From positions 1 to 52,422 of the forward strand of contig NZ_CAKRAH010000018.1 of NCBI RefSeq assembly GCF_934294775.1: a stretch of DNA of 52,422 bases. Reading direction: 5' to 3'. Every line of letters begins with the position of its first letter. Within the stretch, counting starts at the first letter, position 1. The position numbers were made by a program, and so were the translations under genes. The notes below the pieces were generated by a model that saw nothing but the letters and a program-made list of their open reading frames with translations, did no database searches and was not told the origin of the DNA. The DNA is from an uncultured Dorea sp. (GTDB lineage: Bacteria > Bacillota > Clostridia > Lachnospirales > Lachnospiraceae). Below are positions 16,255-24,677 of the stretch, in pieces.

Positions 16255-17202
16255 ATGAAGCAGAAAAAGACGATGATTATCATGGTCATTATACTTGCAG
16301 CTCTGCTTGCTATGTATGGAGGCATGAAGGCATGGAACAGTCATAGCGAAAAGCAGAAAAAAGCCAAAGAAAAAGAAGAGACGGTCAGCCTGTTAGACGT
16401 AAAAAATCTGAAAGCATTCTCATATGAGAGTGGAGATAGTAAGATGAGTTTTTCAAAAGAAGACGGCGAATGGATCTATGATGCAGATGATGGTGTAAGG
16501 CTGAATCAGAGTACGATAAAAAGTACGGTAAAAGAGATTACAGGCCTTACCGCCGTAAGAGAGCTGAAAGATCCGGATGAAAAGAGTGATTACGGACTGG
16601 ATAAGCCAAATTATAAGATTTCTTATACAGCAAAGGATGGAAGCCAGGGAACAATAGAGATTGGAGATGCAACCGGCGATAATTATTATGCAATAACAGG
16701 AGATTCTGATTCTGTATATACAATCTCCGGAACGCTGGTATCGGATCTGACATTTGACCTGTCGTCTCTTACGGAAAATGATACGGTGCCATCCATCAGC
16801 AGTGGCAATCTTAAAAAAGTAGAAGTCACACAGAACGGTGAGACAATAACCTACAAGAAAAAGAAAGAGCGTTCACAGCTCGCCGGTGGCTGGGGAACAA
16901 TCTCACTTACCCAGTGTGCAGATTACAATGTAAAAGATCTGGCAAAATACGGACTGGATGAGGCAAACAGAATCACCGTAACCGCAACTTACAAAGACAG
17001 TTCGTCCGGAGATAAGAAGACGTGTACGATCTATGTGGGAAGTGAAAATGGTGATAACCGCTATGTACAGCTGAAGGATTCGAACATGGTATATGAAGTT
17101 GGAAGTACGATCGTGAAAAATATGATGACGGTTGATAACAGCGACAGCAGTTCGGATACAGAGAGTACAGATAACACAAGTAGTACAGAAAATGCAGAAT
17201 AA
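16255..17202 (+). CDS. DUF4340 domain-containing membrane-anchored protein
   Basis: The 315-residue protein has a short N-terminal helix (MIIMVIILAALLAMYGGM) as an anchor, followed by a repeated beta-rich DUF4340 region in which segments such as KSDYGLDKPNYKISYTAKDG and LAKYGLDEANRITVTATYKD recur. The C terminus is a tail of Ser, Asp, Thr and Asn (about residues 292-315). ATG 16255 is chosen because AGAGGGG lies about 8 bases upstream; the frame runs 14 codons further into the preceding gene. It ends the GldAFG-type operon, just before a terminator. DUF4340 proteins commonly accompany GldG. The tail suggests an extracytoplasmic, flexible or glycosylated end; that is inference. Confidence 0.87.
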   Translation: MKQKKTMIIMVIILAALLAMYGGMKAWNSHSEKQKKAKEKEETVSLLDVKNLKAFSYESGDSKMSFSKEDGEWIYDADDGVRLNQSTIKSTVKEITGLTAVRELKDPDEKSDYGLDKPNYKISYTAKDGSQGTIEIGDATGDNYYAITGDSDSVYTISGTLVSDLTFDLSSLTENDTVPSISSGNLKKVEVTQNGETITYKKKKERSQLAGGWGTISLTQCADYNVKDLAKYGLDEANRITVTATYKDSSSGDKKTCTIYVGSENGDNRYVQLKDSNMVYEVGSTIVKNMMTVDNSDSSSDTESTDNTSSTENAE

Positions 17203-17297
17203 TGCATAGATATAATAGAATTTCAAATAATGCAGAGCAGGCATTTGAAAATAAGGAATGTATTTACAGAAGATTTTCTGGTGCTGCTTAGGTGATG

Positions 17298-17342
17298 AAA
17301 AAGGTGGAAGAAACACATAGACATGTGCCTTCTGCCTTTTTT
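17298..17342 (+). terminator. Terminator of the GldAFG-DUF4340 operon
   Basis: AAAAAGG...GAAG...ACACAT pairs with ATGTG...CTTC...CCTTTTTT across a 4-nt loop, with small internal mismatches, ending in six T. It lies about 95 bases after the DUF4340 stop. Confidence 0.75.
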
Positions 17343-17395
17343 CTGATTTTAAAGAAAATTGACGAAAAGTTTTCACATAATTTACGGCTCATTTG

Positions 17396-17424
17396 TTGCC
17401 TGAACGTATAAAAAATGGTATATT
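17396..17424 (+). promoter_or_regulatory. Promoter of the phosphoglucomutase gene
   Basis: TTGCCT (17396-17401) and TATATT (17419-17424) are separated by 17 bases, 66 bases before the start codon. Confidence 0.55.
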
Positions 17425-17489
17425 ATTAGTAGGTTTGTTGTGAAAATATACAAAAAACCCCGAAAAGAAATAGGTAGGAGTGATAAAAG

Positions 17490-19172
17490 ATGTATCAGGA
17501 AGAATACAAACGCTGGCTTGCAGCAGATCTTGAAGATGCAGATCTGAAGCCGGAATTGTCAAAAATTGAAGGAAATGATGATGAGATCAAGGAACGTTTT
17601 GCAGTAGCACTGAAGTTTGGAACAGCCGGACTTCGTGGAGTACTCGGAGCAGGAACGAACCGTATGAATATTTATGTAGTACGTCAGGCTACACAGGGAT
17701 TAGCTAACTGGGTAAAAACACAGGGCGGAACACAGACAGTAGCAATCAGCTACGACAGCCGCTTAAAGAGTGATGTATTTGCCAAGACAGCAGCTGGAGT
17801 ACTTGCAGCAAACGGAATTAAAGTAAGAATCTACGATGCACTGATGCCGGTACCTGCACTTTCATTCGCAACACGTTATTATAACTGTAACGCAGGTATT
17901 ATGGTAACAGCTTCTCATAACCCTGCAAAATATAACGGATACAAAGCATACGGACCAGACGGATGTCAGATGACAGACGATGCAGCAGCAATCGTATACG
18001 AAGAGATCCAGAAGACAGACGTACTGACCGGAGCAAAATACATGTCATTTGCAGAAGGTGTGGAAGAAGGACTGATCCGCTTCGTAGGAGATGACTGTAA
18101 GAGAGCACTCTACGATGCAATCGAATCCCGTCAGGTTCGTCCGGGACTGTGTAAGACAGCCGGATTAAAACTGGTATACAGCCCGCTGAATGGTTCAGGT
18201 CTTGTTCCTGTAACACAGGTATTAAAAGACATCGGAATCACAGATATCACAATTGTACCAGAACAGGAATATCCAAATGGATACTTCACAACATGCAGCT
18301 ATCCAAATCCAGAGATCTTCGAGGCACTGGAGCTTGGACTTAATCTTGCAAAAGAGACAGATGCAGACCTTATGCTTGCAACTGACCCGGATGCAGACCG
18401 TGTTGGTATCGCTATGAAGTGTCCGGACGGATCTTATGAACTGGTAAGTGGTAACGAAGTCGGAGTACTTCTTCTTGACTACATATGTGCAGGACGTATC
18501 GAAAAAGGTACCATGCCTGAAAAAGCAGTAGCAGTAAAATCTCTTGTATCTACACCACTTGCAGATGCAGTAGCAGCTCATTACGGAGTAGAACTTAGAA
18601 ACGTACTGACAGGATTCAAATGGATCGGAGACCAGATCGCACAGTTAGAGGCAGCTGGAGAAGTAGACAGATTCATCTTCGGATTTGAGGAAAGCTACGG
18701 ATACCTTGCAGGACCATATGTACGTGACAAAGATGCCGTTATCGCATCTATGCTGATCTGTGAGATGGCAGCTTACTACAGAAGCATCGGAAGCTCTCTG
18801 AAACAGAGAATGGAAGAAATCTACGCAGAGTACGGACGTTACCTCAACAAGATCGACAGCTTCGAATTCCCTGGACTTAGCGGAATGGACAAGATGTCAG
18901 GAATTATGCAGAACTTACGTGCCAATGCACCTGCAAATATCGCTGGTTACAAAGTAACAGAAGTAACAGACTACACAAAGACAGAAGAGACAGGACTTCC
19001 GGCAGCAAATGTATTAGTTTACAAACTCGAGAACAACGAGACAGTAATCGTACGTCCTTCAGGAACAGAGCCTAAGATCAAGATCTACTACACAACACTT
19101 GGTAAAGATCTTGCTGAGGCACAGGCTGAGAAAGATAAGCTTGCTGAGGCACTGAAGCCGATTATGGCATAG
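17490..19172 (+). CDS. pgcA: Alpha-phosphoglucomutase (phosphohexomutase family)
   Basis: The 560-residue enzyme interconverts glucose 1-phosphate and glucose 6-phosphate. All four phosphohexomutase signatures are visible: the phosphoserine loop VTASHNP (Ser142), the metal loop DPDADRVG, the sugar loop GFEESYGYLAG, and the phosphate-binding RPSGTEPKIK near residue 535. Length and N terminus (FGTAGLRG near residue 43) fit PgcA of Firmicutes, which may also use mannose phosphates. The gene is monocistronic, with its own promoter and a terminator at 19261-19310. Codon choice is more biased than in neighbours, suggesting high expression. It takes up the glucose 1-phosphate produced by GalT. Its TAG stop lies in a short repeated sequence. 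Confidence 0.96.
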   Translation: MYQEEYKRWLAADLEDADLKPELSKIEGNDDEIKERFAVALKFGTAGLRGVLGAGTNRMNIYVVRQATQGLANWVKTQGGTQTVAISYDSRLKSDVFAKTAAGVLAANGIKVRIYDALMPVPALSFATRYYNCNAGIMVTASHNPAKYNGYKAYGPDGCQMTDDAAAIVYEEIQKTDVLTGAKYMSFAEGVEEGLIRFVGDDCKRALYDAIESRQVRPGLCKTAGLKLVYSPLNGSGLVPVTQVLKDIGITDITIVPEQEYPNGYFTTCSYPNPEIFEALELGLNLAKETDADLMLATDPDADRVGIAMKCPDGSYELVSGNEVGVLLLDYICAGRIEKGTMPEKAVAVKSLVSTPLADAVAAHYGVELRNVLTGFKWIGDQIAQLEAAGEVDRFIFGFEESYGYLAGPYVRDKDAVIASMLICEMAAYYRSIGSSLKQRMEEIYAEYGRYLNKIDSFEFPGLSGMDKMSGIMQNLRANAPANIAGYKVTEVTDYTKTEETGLPAANVLVYKLENNETVIVRPSGTEPKIKIYYTTLGKDLAEAQAEKDKLAEALKPIMA

Positions 19173-19225
19173 GCTTTTTGTGGAAAGACGCAGGAAGTAC
19201 TTATGGCATAGAGTTTTGTGGAAAA
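19162..19225 (+). repeat. Imperfect direct repeat spanning the pgcA stop codon
   Basis: The segment TTATGGCATAGG plus CTTTTTGTGGAAAG (19162-19187) recurs as TTATGGCATAGAG plus TTTTGTGGAAAA (19201-19225). The duplication contains the last two codons and the stop. A closely similar motif (TAGGTTTTTTGTGGAA) starts at the TAG stop of htpG at 35568. Confidence 0.7.
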
Positions 19226-19260
19226 CAAAGAACGTATGTTATAAAAATTGAACATTGGAA

Positions 19261-19310
19261 TAAAAATAAGTGTACAATTCTTCGGTGGAAGAATGTACAC
19301 TTATTTTTTA
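19261..19310. terminator. Bidirectional terminator between pgcA and the CLC gene
   Basis: A stem of about 21 bp with a single bulged A (AAAAATAAGTGTACA...ATTCTTC with its complement) closes a GGTG loop. A-tract and T-tract ends make it usable from both converging genes. Confidence 0.92.
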
Positions 19311-19412
19311 TACCAAAGTATACAGGAAAAGAAGTCGAAGCTAATGCCTTGTAAAGATTAAAAATGTATCAAAACAGGGAATTAGATTCTTTATGTATTC
19401 CAAAGATTGGAA

Positions 19413-20723
19413 TCAGCTATTAGTTCGTTTTGCAGCAATTTTATTCTTCAATCTGTTACGTCTGCTTGGATGTGTAAAAGCAACCCGCTGTGCCGTAAAA
19501 ATCGAATTATTAAAGTTAAAGATGAACGATACAAAACATACAACCGCAAAGAATGGCAGCATATTATATCCAAAACTTTCTACGCCAACAAGGATAGCAG
19601 CAAGTAAGGTATTAGATCCGCTGCAGAATACAGAAGCGAATCCAAGTGCCGCACCGAACATCGGGTCGAATCCAAATACAGGTCCCAGTGCGTAGCCTAA
19701 GCAGGAACCGATGGAAAACAGCGGTGCAACCTCTCCACCGATGAATCCGGAAGAAAGTGTCAGGATCGTAAGTGCCATCTTAAGAAGCCAGTCATAAGCA
19801 TATACGTCATCTTTCGTACCATCAAAGCATAAGGCAATCAGGTTTGAACCGGTTCCGGAATATCGTCCCTGATGGAACACCATCATAAGAACAGCAACAA
19901 CCGCCCCCATGATCACAACTTTCTTCACAGGAGAAGAAAAACGGAATGCGAACTTCAGACGCAGATATCTGAGAATCAGAGCGAACAGTGATCCGACAAC
20001 TCCGAATACCAGCCCCATAGCTGCAAGCTTCAGGAGAAGTACAGCGTCATAAGTAGATGGGTGATAATTCAAAGTTTCCAGTATGTTAATGTGGAACTTA
20101 CGAAGTCCAAGTGCTCTGGATGTGAATGCTGCACTGATGGATGCAACTGTTGCGGGAATCAGAGCATGATATTCAAGTTTTCCGGCAACCAGTACTTCCA
20201 GTGCGAAGAAGATCGCAGCAAGCGGAGTACAGAAAAGTCCGGAGAAACCGGCAGCCATACCGGTGATCAGGAACATCTTTCTGCTGTTTTCGATATCAAT
20301 GGTCTTGTCAACCAGACGCCCTACGTTATTAGAAACCGCAGCACCGATCTGTACGGCAACCCCCTCTCGTCCGGCACTTCCTCCGAAGAGGTGTGTGGTC
20401 CAGGTACCGACGATGGCGAGTGGAACCATGCGGATCGGAAGTTTGTTATTTTTTCCCAGTCCTACATGGAAGACCATCTTCATACCGTTTGCGACGGATT
20501 TACCAAACTGGTGATAGATGAACCAGATGAATACTCCGCCAAGTGGCAGAAACCAGATCAGAAACCAGAAGTATCTGGTACGGATAGCGGTACAGGCATT
20601 AAGTCCCAGTCCGAATGCTGCATCAATAAGTCCGACAAGTATACCGACGACAACACCTGCGATTGCCAGAATGAAGGTATCCTTGTAGTATTTTGAAATG
20701 TGTTTGAACAATGTTTTAATCAT
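19413..20723 (-). CDS. CLC family anion channel/transporter
   Basis: The 436-residue protein has the CLC helix pattern: GSAGREGVAVQIG (with the gating-type Glu after GR), FSGLFCTPLAAIFFALEV, and GGEVAPLFSIGSCLGYALGP. No C-terminal CBS domains are present, as usual for small bacterial members. The GGSAGREG-AVQ signature resembles the fluoride/proton antiporter subgroup (CLC-F) more than E. coli ClcA, but I see no fluoride riboswitch upstream, so the ion is uncertain. The start at 20723 follows TGGGGGA; the frame extends 21 codons further without a good ribosome site. A promoter is visible at 20757-20786. Confidence 0.88.
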   Translation of the reverse strand: MIKTLFKHISKYYKDTFILAIAGVVVGILVGLIDAAFGLGLNACTAIRTRYFWFLIWFLPLGGVFIWFIYHQFGKSVANGMKMVFHVGLGKNNKLPIRMVPLAIVGTWTTHLFGGSAGREGVAVQIGAAVSNNVGRLVDKTIDIENSRKMFLITGMAAGFSGLFCTPLAAIFFALEVLVAGKLEYHALIPATVASISAAFTSRALGLRKFHINILETLNYHPSTYDAVLLLKLAAMGLVFGVVGSLFALILRYLRLKFAFRFSSPVKKVVIMGAVVAVLMMVFHQGRYSGTGSNLIALCFDGTKDDVYAYDWLLKMALTILTLSSGFIGGEVAPLFSIGSCLGYALGPVFGFDPMFGAALGFASVFCSGSNTLLAAILVGVESFGYNMLPFFAVVCFVSFIFNFNNSIFTAQRVAFTHPSRRNRLKNKIAAKRTNS

Positions 20724-20756
20724 AATAATCCCCCAAAGATTGATTCTTTCATCTTT

Positions 20757-20786
20757 ATTATAACTGGCAGGGTAAGAAAACTGCAA
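20757..20786 (-). promoter_or_regulatory. Promoter of the CLC gene
   Basis: On the minus strand, TTGCAG (20786-20781) and a perfect TATAAT (20762-20757) are 18 bases apart, about 34 bases before the chosen start codon. This short distance supports the 20723 start over the longer form, whose start codon would lie in the promoter. Confidence 0.55.
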
Positions 20787-20804
20787 GTAATTATGTATTT
20801 TATC

Positions 20805-20833
20805 TCGACAAGTTATATACTATATGCTACAAT
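20805..20833 (+). promoter_or_regulatory. Promoter upstream of the Rpn-type gene
   Basis: TCGACA (20805-20810) and TACAAT (20828-20833) have a 17-base spacer and a TGC extended -10. The leader to the gene at 21026 is about 185 bases, A+T-rich, with nothing else I recognise. It is back-to-back with the CLC promoter. Confidence 0.55.
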
Positions 20834-21025
20834 TCGGTTAAGCATTATGATTCTATATTTTCATTGGCATATACGCCATATCAAAGACTTATGCATTTCG
20901 CATTCTATGAATTTTCAATGCTTGTAACCCATATATATTTATTCAAGCAGAGAGAATTATGGAATGTATTGCAAAAGCATTGAATAGGGTGATTTCTCTT
21001 TGCATATACGAAGGAGGATATGCTG

Positions 21026-21910
21026 ATGAACATGGATGTACATGATGGCAGTATGAAAGTGGATGAAACAGTAAAGACAGAGCGGGCATTTAAAGACTTA
21101 AATCTAACAGATGATTTTTTGTTTGATGTTATAACTGAAAATCTGGAAAACTGTAAATACATTATTGAGTTATCACTTGGAATTGAATTAAAAGATTTAA
21201 GGTGGAAGCAGAACCAGAAAGTAATTCATAATATTCCCGGGAAAAGAGGAATACGAATGGATTTTATAGCTGAATCAATGGCTGGAGAACTGTTTGATGT
21301 TGAAATGCAGAAAAGGAATGAGGGAAATATTCCTAAAAGAACAAGATTTTATCAGGCACTTAATGATTCGCCAATGTTAAAAAGTGGAGAACGTGGGTTT
21401 GACAATTTGAAACCAATGTTTATTATTGTAATCTGTGATTTTGATCTGTACGGAAGAGGTTTATATAGATATACATTTGATAACAGGTGTAAAGAATTAC
21501 CAGATTTGATAATGGGTGATGAATGTACGAAGTGTATTCTTAACACGAAAGGTAAGATAAAAAAGGATGTAGAATCTTCGTTGATTGATTTTTTACATTA
21601 TATTTCCGATAGTAAATCGGTAGACTTGGAAAAAGTATGCGATAAACGTCTTCAAAAGCTTCATGCAAATGTGCAGGTAATAAAGGATAATGCTGAAATG
21701 GAGGCAGAATTTATGAAAGCAGAGGAAAGAGAACGACAGATTCGTGAAGATGGAAAAAAAGAGGGGATAAAAGAAGGTATGAGGGAACATGAACGATTTA
21801 TGAATCTTACTCAAAGATTGCTTTCAGACAAACGATATGATGAGTTGCAGCGTGCAACAGAAGATCAAAATTATTGTCAGCAGTTGTATAAAGAGTACAA
21901 TATATTATAA
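21026..21910 (+). CDS. Rpn family recombination-promoting nuclease / PD-(D/E)XK putative transposase
   Basis: The 294-residue protein matches the PF12784-type PD-(D/E)XK family (Rpn, formerly transposase_31). The nuclease core is visible: FKDLNLTDDFLF near the N terminus, then RMDFIAE...LFDVEMQKR with the acidic D and ExQ positions near residues 80-100, followed by RTRFYQALND. The C-terminal part is charged and helical (DGKKEGIKEGMREHE), as in relatives. ATG 21026 is preferred over 21020 because AAGGAGG ends 8 bases before it. No inverted repeats flank the gene, so it is not an intact mobile element. It lies 20 bases before a chorismate mutase gene, an unexpected neighbour. Rpn proteins cut DNA in vitro and raise recombination. 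Confidence 0.87.
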   Translation: MNMDVHDGSMKVDETVKTERAFKDLNLTDDFLFDVITENLENCKYIIELSLGIELKDLRWKQNQKVIHNIPGKRGIRMDFIAESMAGELFDVEMQKRNEGNIPKRTRFYQALNDSPMLKSGERGFDNLKPMFIIVICDFDLYGRGLYRYTFDNRCKELPDLIMGDECTKCILNTKGKIKKDVESSLIDFLHYISDSKSVDLEKVCDKRLQKLHANVQVIKDNAEMEAEFMKAEERERQIREDGKKEGIKEGMREHERFMNLTQRLLSDKRYDELQRATEDQNYCQQLYKEYNIL

Positions 21911-21930
21911 ATTCACAAGAGGAAATAGAA

Positions 21931-22515
21931 ATGGCATTAAAAGAAGTAAGAAAAACAATAGATGAAATAGATACCCAGATGAAACCACTGTTCCTAAAGC
22001 GCATGGAATGTGGAAAGCACGTTGCAGAAGTAAAAGCACAGACAGGTGGAGACGTATTTGTACTGGAAAGAGAGCTTGAAATCATCGGAAAAAGAGCCGG
22101 AGATGTAAAGCCTGAGATTCAGGAAGAATACAAGACATTTTTAAGACATCTGATGAGTATTTGCAGAAAATACGAATATGAATTATTGCCGGAGATGCAG
22201 GGAAAGGTCATAACTGCAGCATTGACAGCAGCAGGAGTGACAGCAGAGACAGAACATTCACAGGTAAAGATTGCATTTACCTGCCCAAAAGAGACGAGTA
22301 ATCTAAATCTCTTCCTGAATATGACAAAGCTAAATGGGATTACGGTGGATGCGCTGAATCTGACGACGGAAGATGGTGTGCAGAAGATTACGATGATCCT
22401 GGATGGAAAAGTAACAGAGGCGTCTATGCGTTGTCTGTTATGTCAGATTGGAAAAGAGACAGATGATTTTCAGATTGTGGAGTTGGTAAATCATACCAGA
22501 AAAGTAGGAACATAA
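21931..22515 (+). CDS. Chorismate mutase (AroQ type) with C-terminal ACT-like domain
   Basis: The 194-residue protein begins with an AroQ-class chorismate mutase domain (about residues 1-90): LKEVRKTIDEID, then MKPLFLKRMECGKHVAEVKAQTGG and VLERELEI follow the R/ID.../K/E pattern of the active site. Chorismate is converted to prephenate for phenylalanine and tyrosine. The remaining about 90 residues (VKIAFTCPKETSNLNLFLNMTKLNGI...) look like an ACT regulatory fold. The dehydratase domain of normal P-proteins is absent. The ribosome site AAGAGGAAA is moderate. It may be co-transcribed with the Rpn gene and ends before the T-box promoter. Feedback control by an aromatic amino acid is likely but inferred. 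Confidence 0.85.
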   Translation: MALKEVRKTIDEIDTQMKPLFLKRMECGKHVAEVKAQTGGDVFVLERELEIIGKRAGDVKPEIQEEYKTFLRHLMSICRKYEYELLPEMQGKVITAALTAAGVTAETEHSQVKIAFTCPKETSNLNLFLNMTKLNGITVDALNLTTEDGVQKITMILDGKVTEASMRCLLCQIGKETDDFQIVELVNHTRKVGT

Positions 22516-22557
22516 AAGCGGGAGCATGTATTTTTTAACAAAATTAAAAATTCCCTC

Positions 22558-22586
22558 TTGAAATCATAAAAGACATGTGCTAACAT
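22558..22586 (+). promoter_or_regulatory. Promoter of the T-box aspS-gatCAB operon
   Basis: TTGAAA (22558-22563) and TAACAT (22581-22586) have a 17-base spacer; TGC directly before TAACAT adds an extended -10. Transcription would start just ahead of the T-box Stem I. Confidence 0.6.
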
Positions 22587-22604
22587 TTAAACAAAATTTA
22601 GTAT

Positions 22605-22902
22605 AGTAAAGCGATGAAAGAGACTCTGGACTCTGGAACCTGACAGGAATGTGGTGTCACCGACTGAGAGCACCGCTTGGGGAATGAGGACAATAGGGAA
22701 CACTCTGGAGCAGACCAACTGAACAAGTAAATAAGGTAAGCCGAATAAAAGTAGGTTGGTACGTAGACTGCACGTTACGCACGAAAAGAGGAATCTTAGA
22801 AAGCACTATACAGCTTTGAGATTCAATGCGGGTGGTACCGCGGATAGCGAAGATGATATCCGTCCCGGGATACAAGTATGTATTCCAGGACGGATTTTTA
22901 TG
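22605..22902 (+). promoter_or_regulatory. T-box riboswitch (tRNA-sensing leader)
   Basis: The T-box core GCGGGTGGTACCGCGG occupies 22828-22843. It is followed by the competing intrinsic terminator: ATCCGTCC...GGGATACA pairs with TGTATTCC...GGACGGAT (22858-22895), then T5. Upstream sequence from about 22610 fits a Stem I, with an apical hairpin GTGGTG...CACCGC at about 22651-22676. Uncharged cognate tRNA should stabilise the antiterminator and allow transcription of aspS-gatCAB. The expected tRNA is tRNA-Asn. I could not fix the specifier by eye; an AAC triplet at 22717-22719 is only a candidate. Confidence 0.93.
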
Positions 22903-23008
22903 TTTCTAAGTAAAAAAATGAATAAAAATTACATTTTATAATAAATATTTCAGAACATAAAATATTGAAAAACGCTGTTCGTCCCGGGAAGAATAGGAGG
23001 ATAAGAAC

Positions 23009-24343
23009 ATGGAGTATTTAACAGGTGTAAAGCCAAAAGAGACAAAAGAAATCAACGAATTACTGGAACAGACAGAAGCAGGAGCAAAGGTAAAAGTCAA
23101 TGGAGCCGTGCATACGATCCGCGACATGGGAACCGTTGCATTTGTAATCTTAAGAAAAAGAGAAGGTCTGCTTCAGTGTGTCTATGAAGAAGGAAGTGCT
23201 GATTTTGATCTGAAAGACATCAAAGAGGCAGCAACTCTTGAAGTGGAAGGCGTCTTAGAACAGAATGAAAAAGCACCAAACGGCATTGAAATCCGTATGG
23301 AGAGCGTAAAGATCCTAAGCGAGCCGGAAGACGAGATGATGCCGCTTGCAATTTCCAAATGGAAACTGAACACATCTCTGGAAGCAAAACTGAACTATCG
23401 CTCTATCTCCCTTAGAAACATCCGGGAGCGTGCCAAATTCAGAATTCAGGAAGGACTTACAAGAGCATTCAGAGATTTCCTTTACAGTCAGGAATTTACA
23501 GAGATCCATACACCAAAGATCGGGGCCAAAGGAGCAGAAGGCGGGGCAAATATTTTCAAACTGGAGTATTTCCATAGACCGGCAGTACTGGCGCAGAGCC
23601 CTCAGTTTTATAAGCAGATGATGGTTGGTGTATTTGACAGAGTATTTGAGACAGCACCTGTATTCCGTGCAGAAAAACATAACACAAAGCGCCATCTGAA
23701 TGAATATACCAGTCTTGACTTTGAGATGGGATATATTGATGGATTTGAAGATATTATGGCAATGGAGACGGGATTCCTTCAGTATGCCATGGAATTATTA
23801 AAGAAAGATTATGCAAGAGAGCTGAAGGTTCTGGGAGTAGAGCTTCCGGACGTAAGCCAGATCCCGGCAGTAAAATTTGCAGATATCAAAGAAATTGTTG
23901 CTGAAAAATACAACCATAAGATGAGAAACCCATTCGATCTGGAACCGGAAGAGGAAGTGCTGATCGGACGCTACGCAAAAGAAGAGTGGGGAAGTGATTT
24001 TGTATTTGTCACTCATTATCCGTCTAAGAAACGTCCGTTCTATGCAATGGATGATCCGGAAGATCCAAGATATACATTAAGCTTTGACTTGTTGTTCAGA
24101 GGTCTTGAGATCACAACCGGTGGACAGCGTATCCATGATTATAAGATGCTGACAGAGAAGATCGCAGCAAGGGGAATGACAGAAGAAGGAATGGAACAAT
24201 ATCTTGCTACATTCAAACATGGAATGCCGCCACACGGAGGCCTTGGAATCGGACTGGAACGACTGACCATGCAGTTACTTGGGGAAGACAATGTAAGAGA
24301 GACAACATTGTTCCCAAGAGACTTAAGCAGACTGGAACCATAA
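23009..24343 (+). CDS. aspS: Aspartate--tRNA(Asp/Asn) ligase, archaeal-type (non-discriminating)
   Basis: The 444-residue class II synthetase is of the short archaeal/eukaryal AspRS2 form, without the bacterial GAD insertion. An N-terminal anticodon-binding OB fold (about 20-105) is followed by the catalytic core with the motif 2-like FRAEKHNTKRHLNEYTSLDFEM and motif 3 GGLGIGLERLTMQ. The gene heads an operon with gatC, gatA and gatB, so it probably charges tRNA-Asn with Asp as well as tRNA-Asp, for conversion to Asn-tRNA by GatCAB. AGGAGG lies before the ATG. Control by the T-box upstream points to a response to asparagine supply. A discriminating AsnRS reading is unlikely in this context. 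Confidence 0.93.
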   Translation: MEYLTGVKPKETKEINELLEQTEAGAKVKVNGAVHTIRDMGTVAFVILRKREGLLQCVYEEGSADFDLKDIKEAATLEVEGVLEQNEKAPNGIEIRMESVKILSEPEDEMMPLAISKWKLNTSLEAKLNYRSISLRNIRERAKFRIQEGLTRAFRDFLYSQEFTEIHTPKIGAKGAEGGANIFKLEYFHRPAVLAQSPQFYKQMMVGVFDRVFETAPVFRAEKHNTKRHLNEYTSLDFEMGYIDGFEDIMAMETGFLQYAMELLKKDYARELKVLGVELPDVSQIPAVKFADIKEIVAEKYNHKMRNPFDLEPEEEVLIGRYAKEEWGSDFVFVTHYPSKKRPFYAMDDPEDPRYTLSFDLLFRGLEITTGGQRIHDYKMLTEKIAARGMTEEGMEQYLATFKHGMPPHGGLGIGLERLTMQLLGEDNVRETTLFPRDLSRLEP

Positions 24344-24369
24344 TTATGATATTGAGAGGATGAAAAAAG

Positions 24370-24663
24370 ATGGCAAATAAAATATCAGATGAAACCATAG
24401 AATATGTTGGTATCCTTGCAAAACTGGAATTGTCCGGTCAGGAAAAAGAAGATGCCAAGGCAGATATGGAAAAAATGTTAGATTATATAGACACGTTAAA
24501 TGAATTAGATACAGACGGGATTGAACCTATGTCACATGTATTTCCGGTGAACAATGTATTCCGTGAGGATGTTGTAACGAACGGGGACGGAAGTGCGGAT
24601 ACACTTGCCAATGCACCATTGGAAAAAGACCAGAGCTTCAAAGTACCAAAGACAATCGGATAG
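24370..24663 (+). CDS. gatC: Asp/Glu-tRNA amidotransferase subunit C
   Basis: The 97-residue protein matches GatC in length and pattern: an N-terminal helix (ISDETIEYVGILAKLEL), the helix MEKMLDYIDTLNELD, and the conserved EPMSHVFPVNNVFREDVV belt. It tethers GatA and GatB. It begins 26 bases after aspS with a GAGAGG ribosome site, and gatA follows after 14 bases. Confidence 0.94.
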   Translation: MANKISDETIEYVGILAKLELSGQEKEDAKADMEKMLDYIDTLNELDTDGIEPMSHVFPVNNVFREDVVTNGDGSADTLANAPLEKDQSFKVPKTIG

Positions 24664-24677
24664 GAGGATAAGCGGAT

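Noticed and set aside
20061..20696. 211-codon plus-strand open frame opposite the CLC gene
   Set aside because: The opposite strand encodes a recognised CLC protein across the whole interval. The frame's composition is that of an antisense shadow.
20724..20860. Fluoride (crcB) riboswitch before the CLC gene
   Set aside because: I looked for the conserved GGNGATGGNGTTCGCC-like start on the minus strand and found none.
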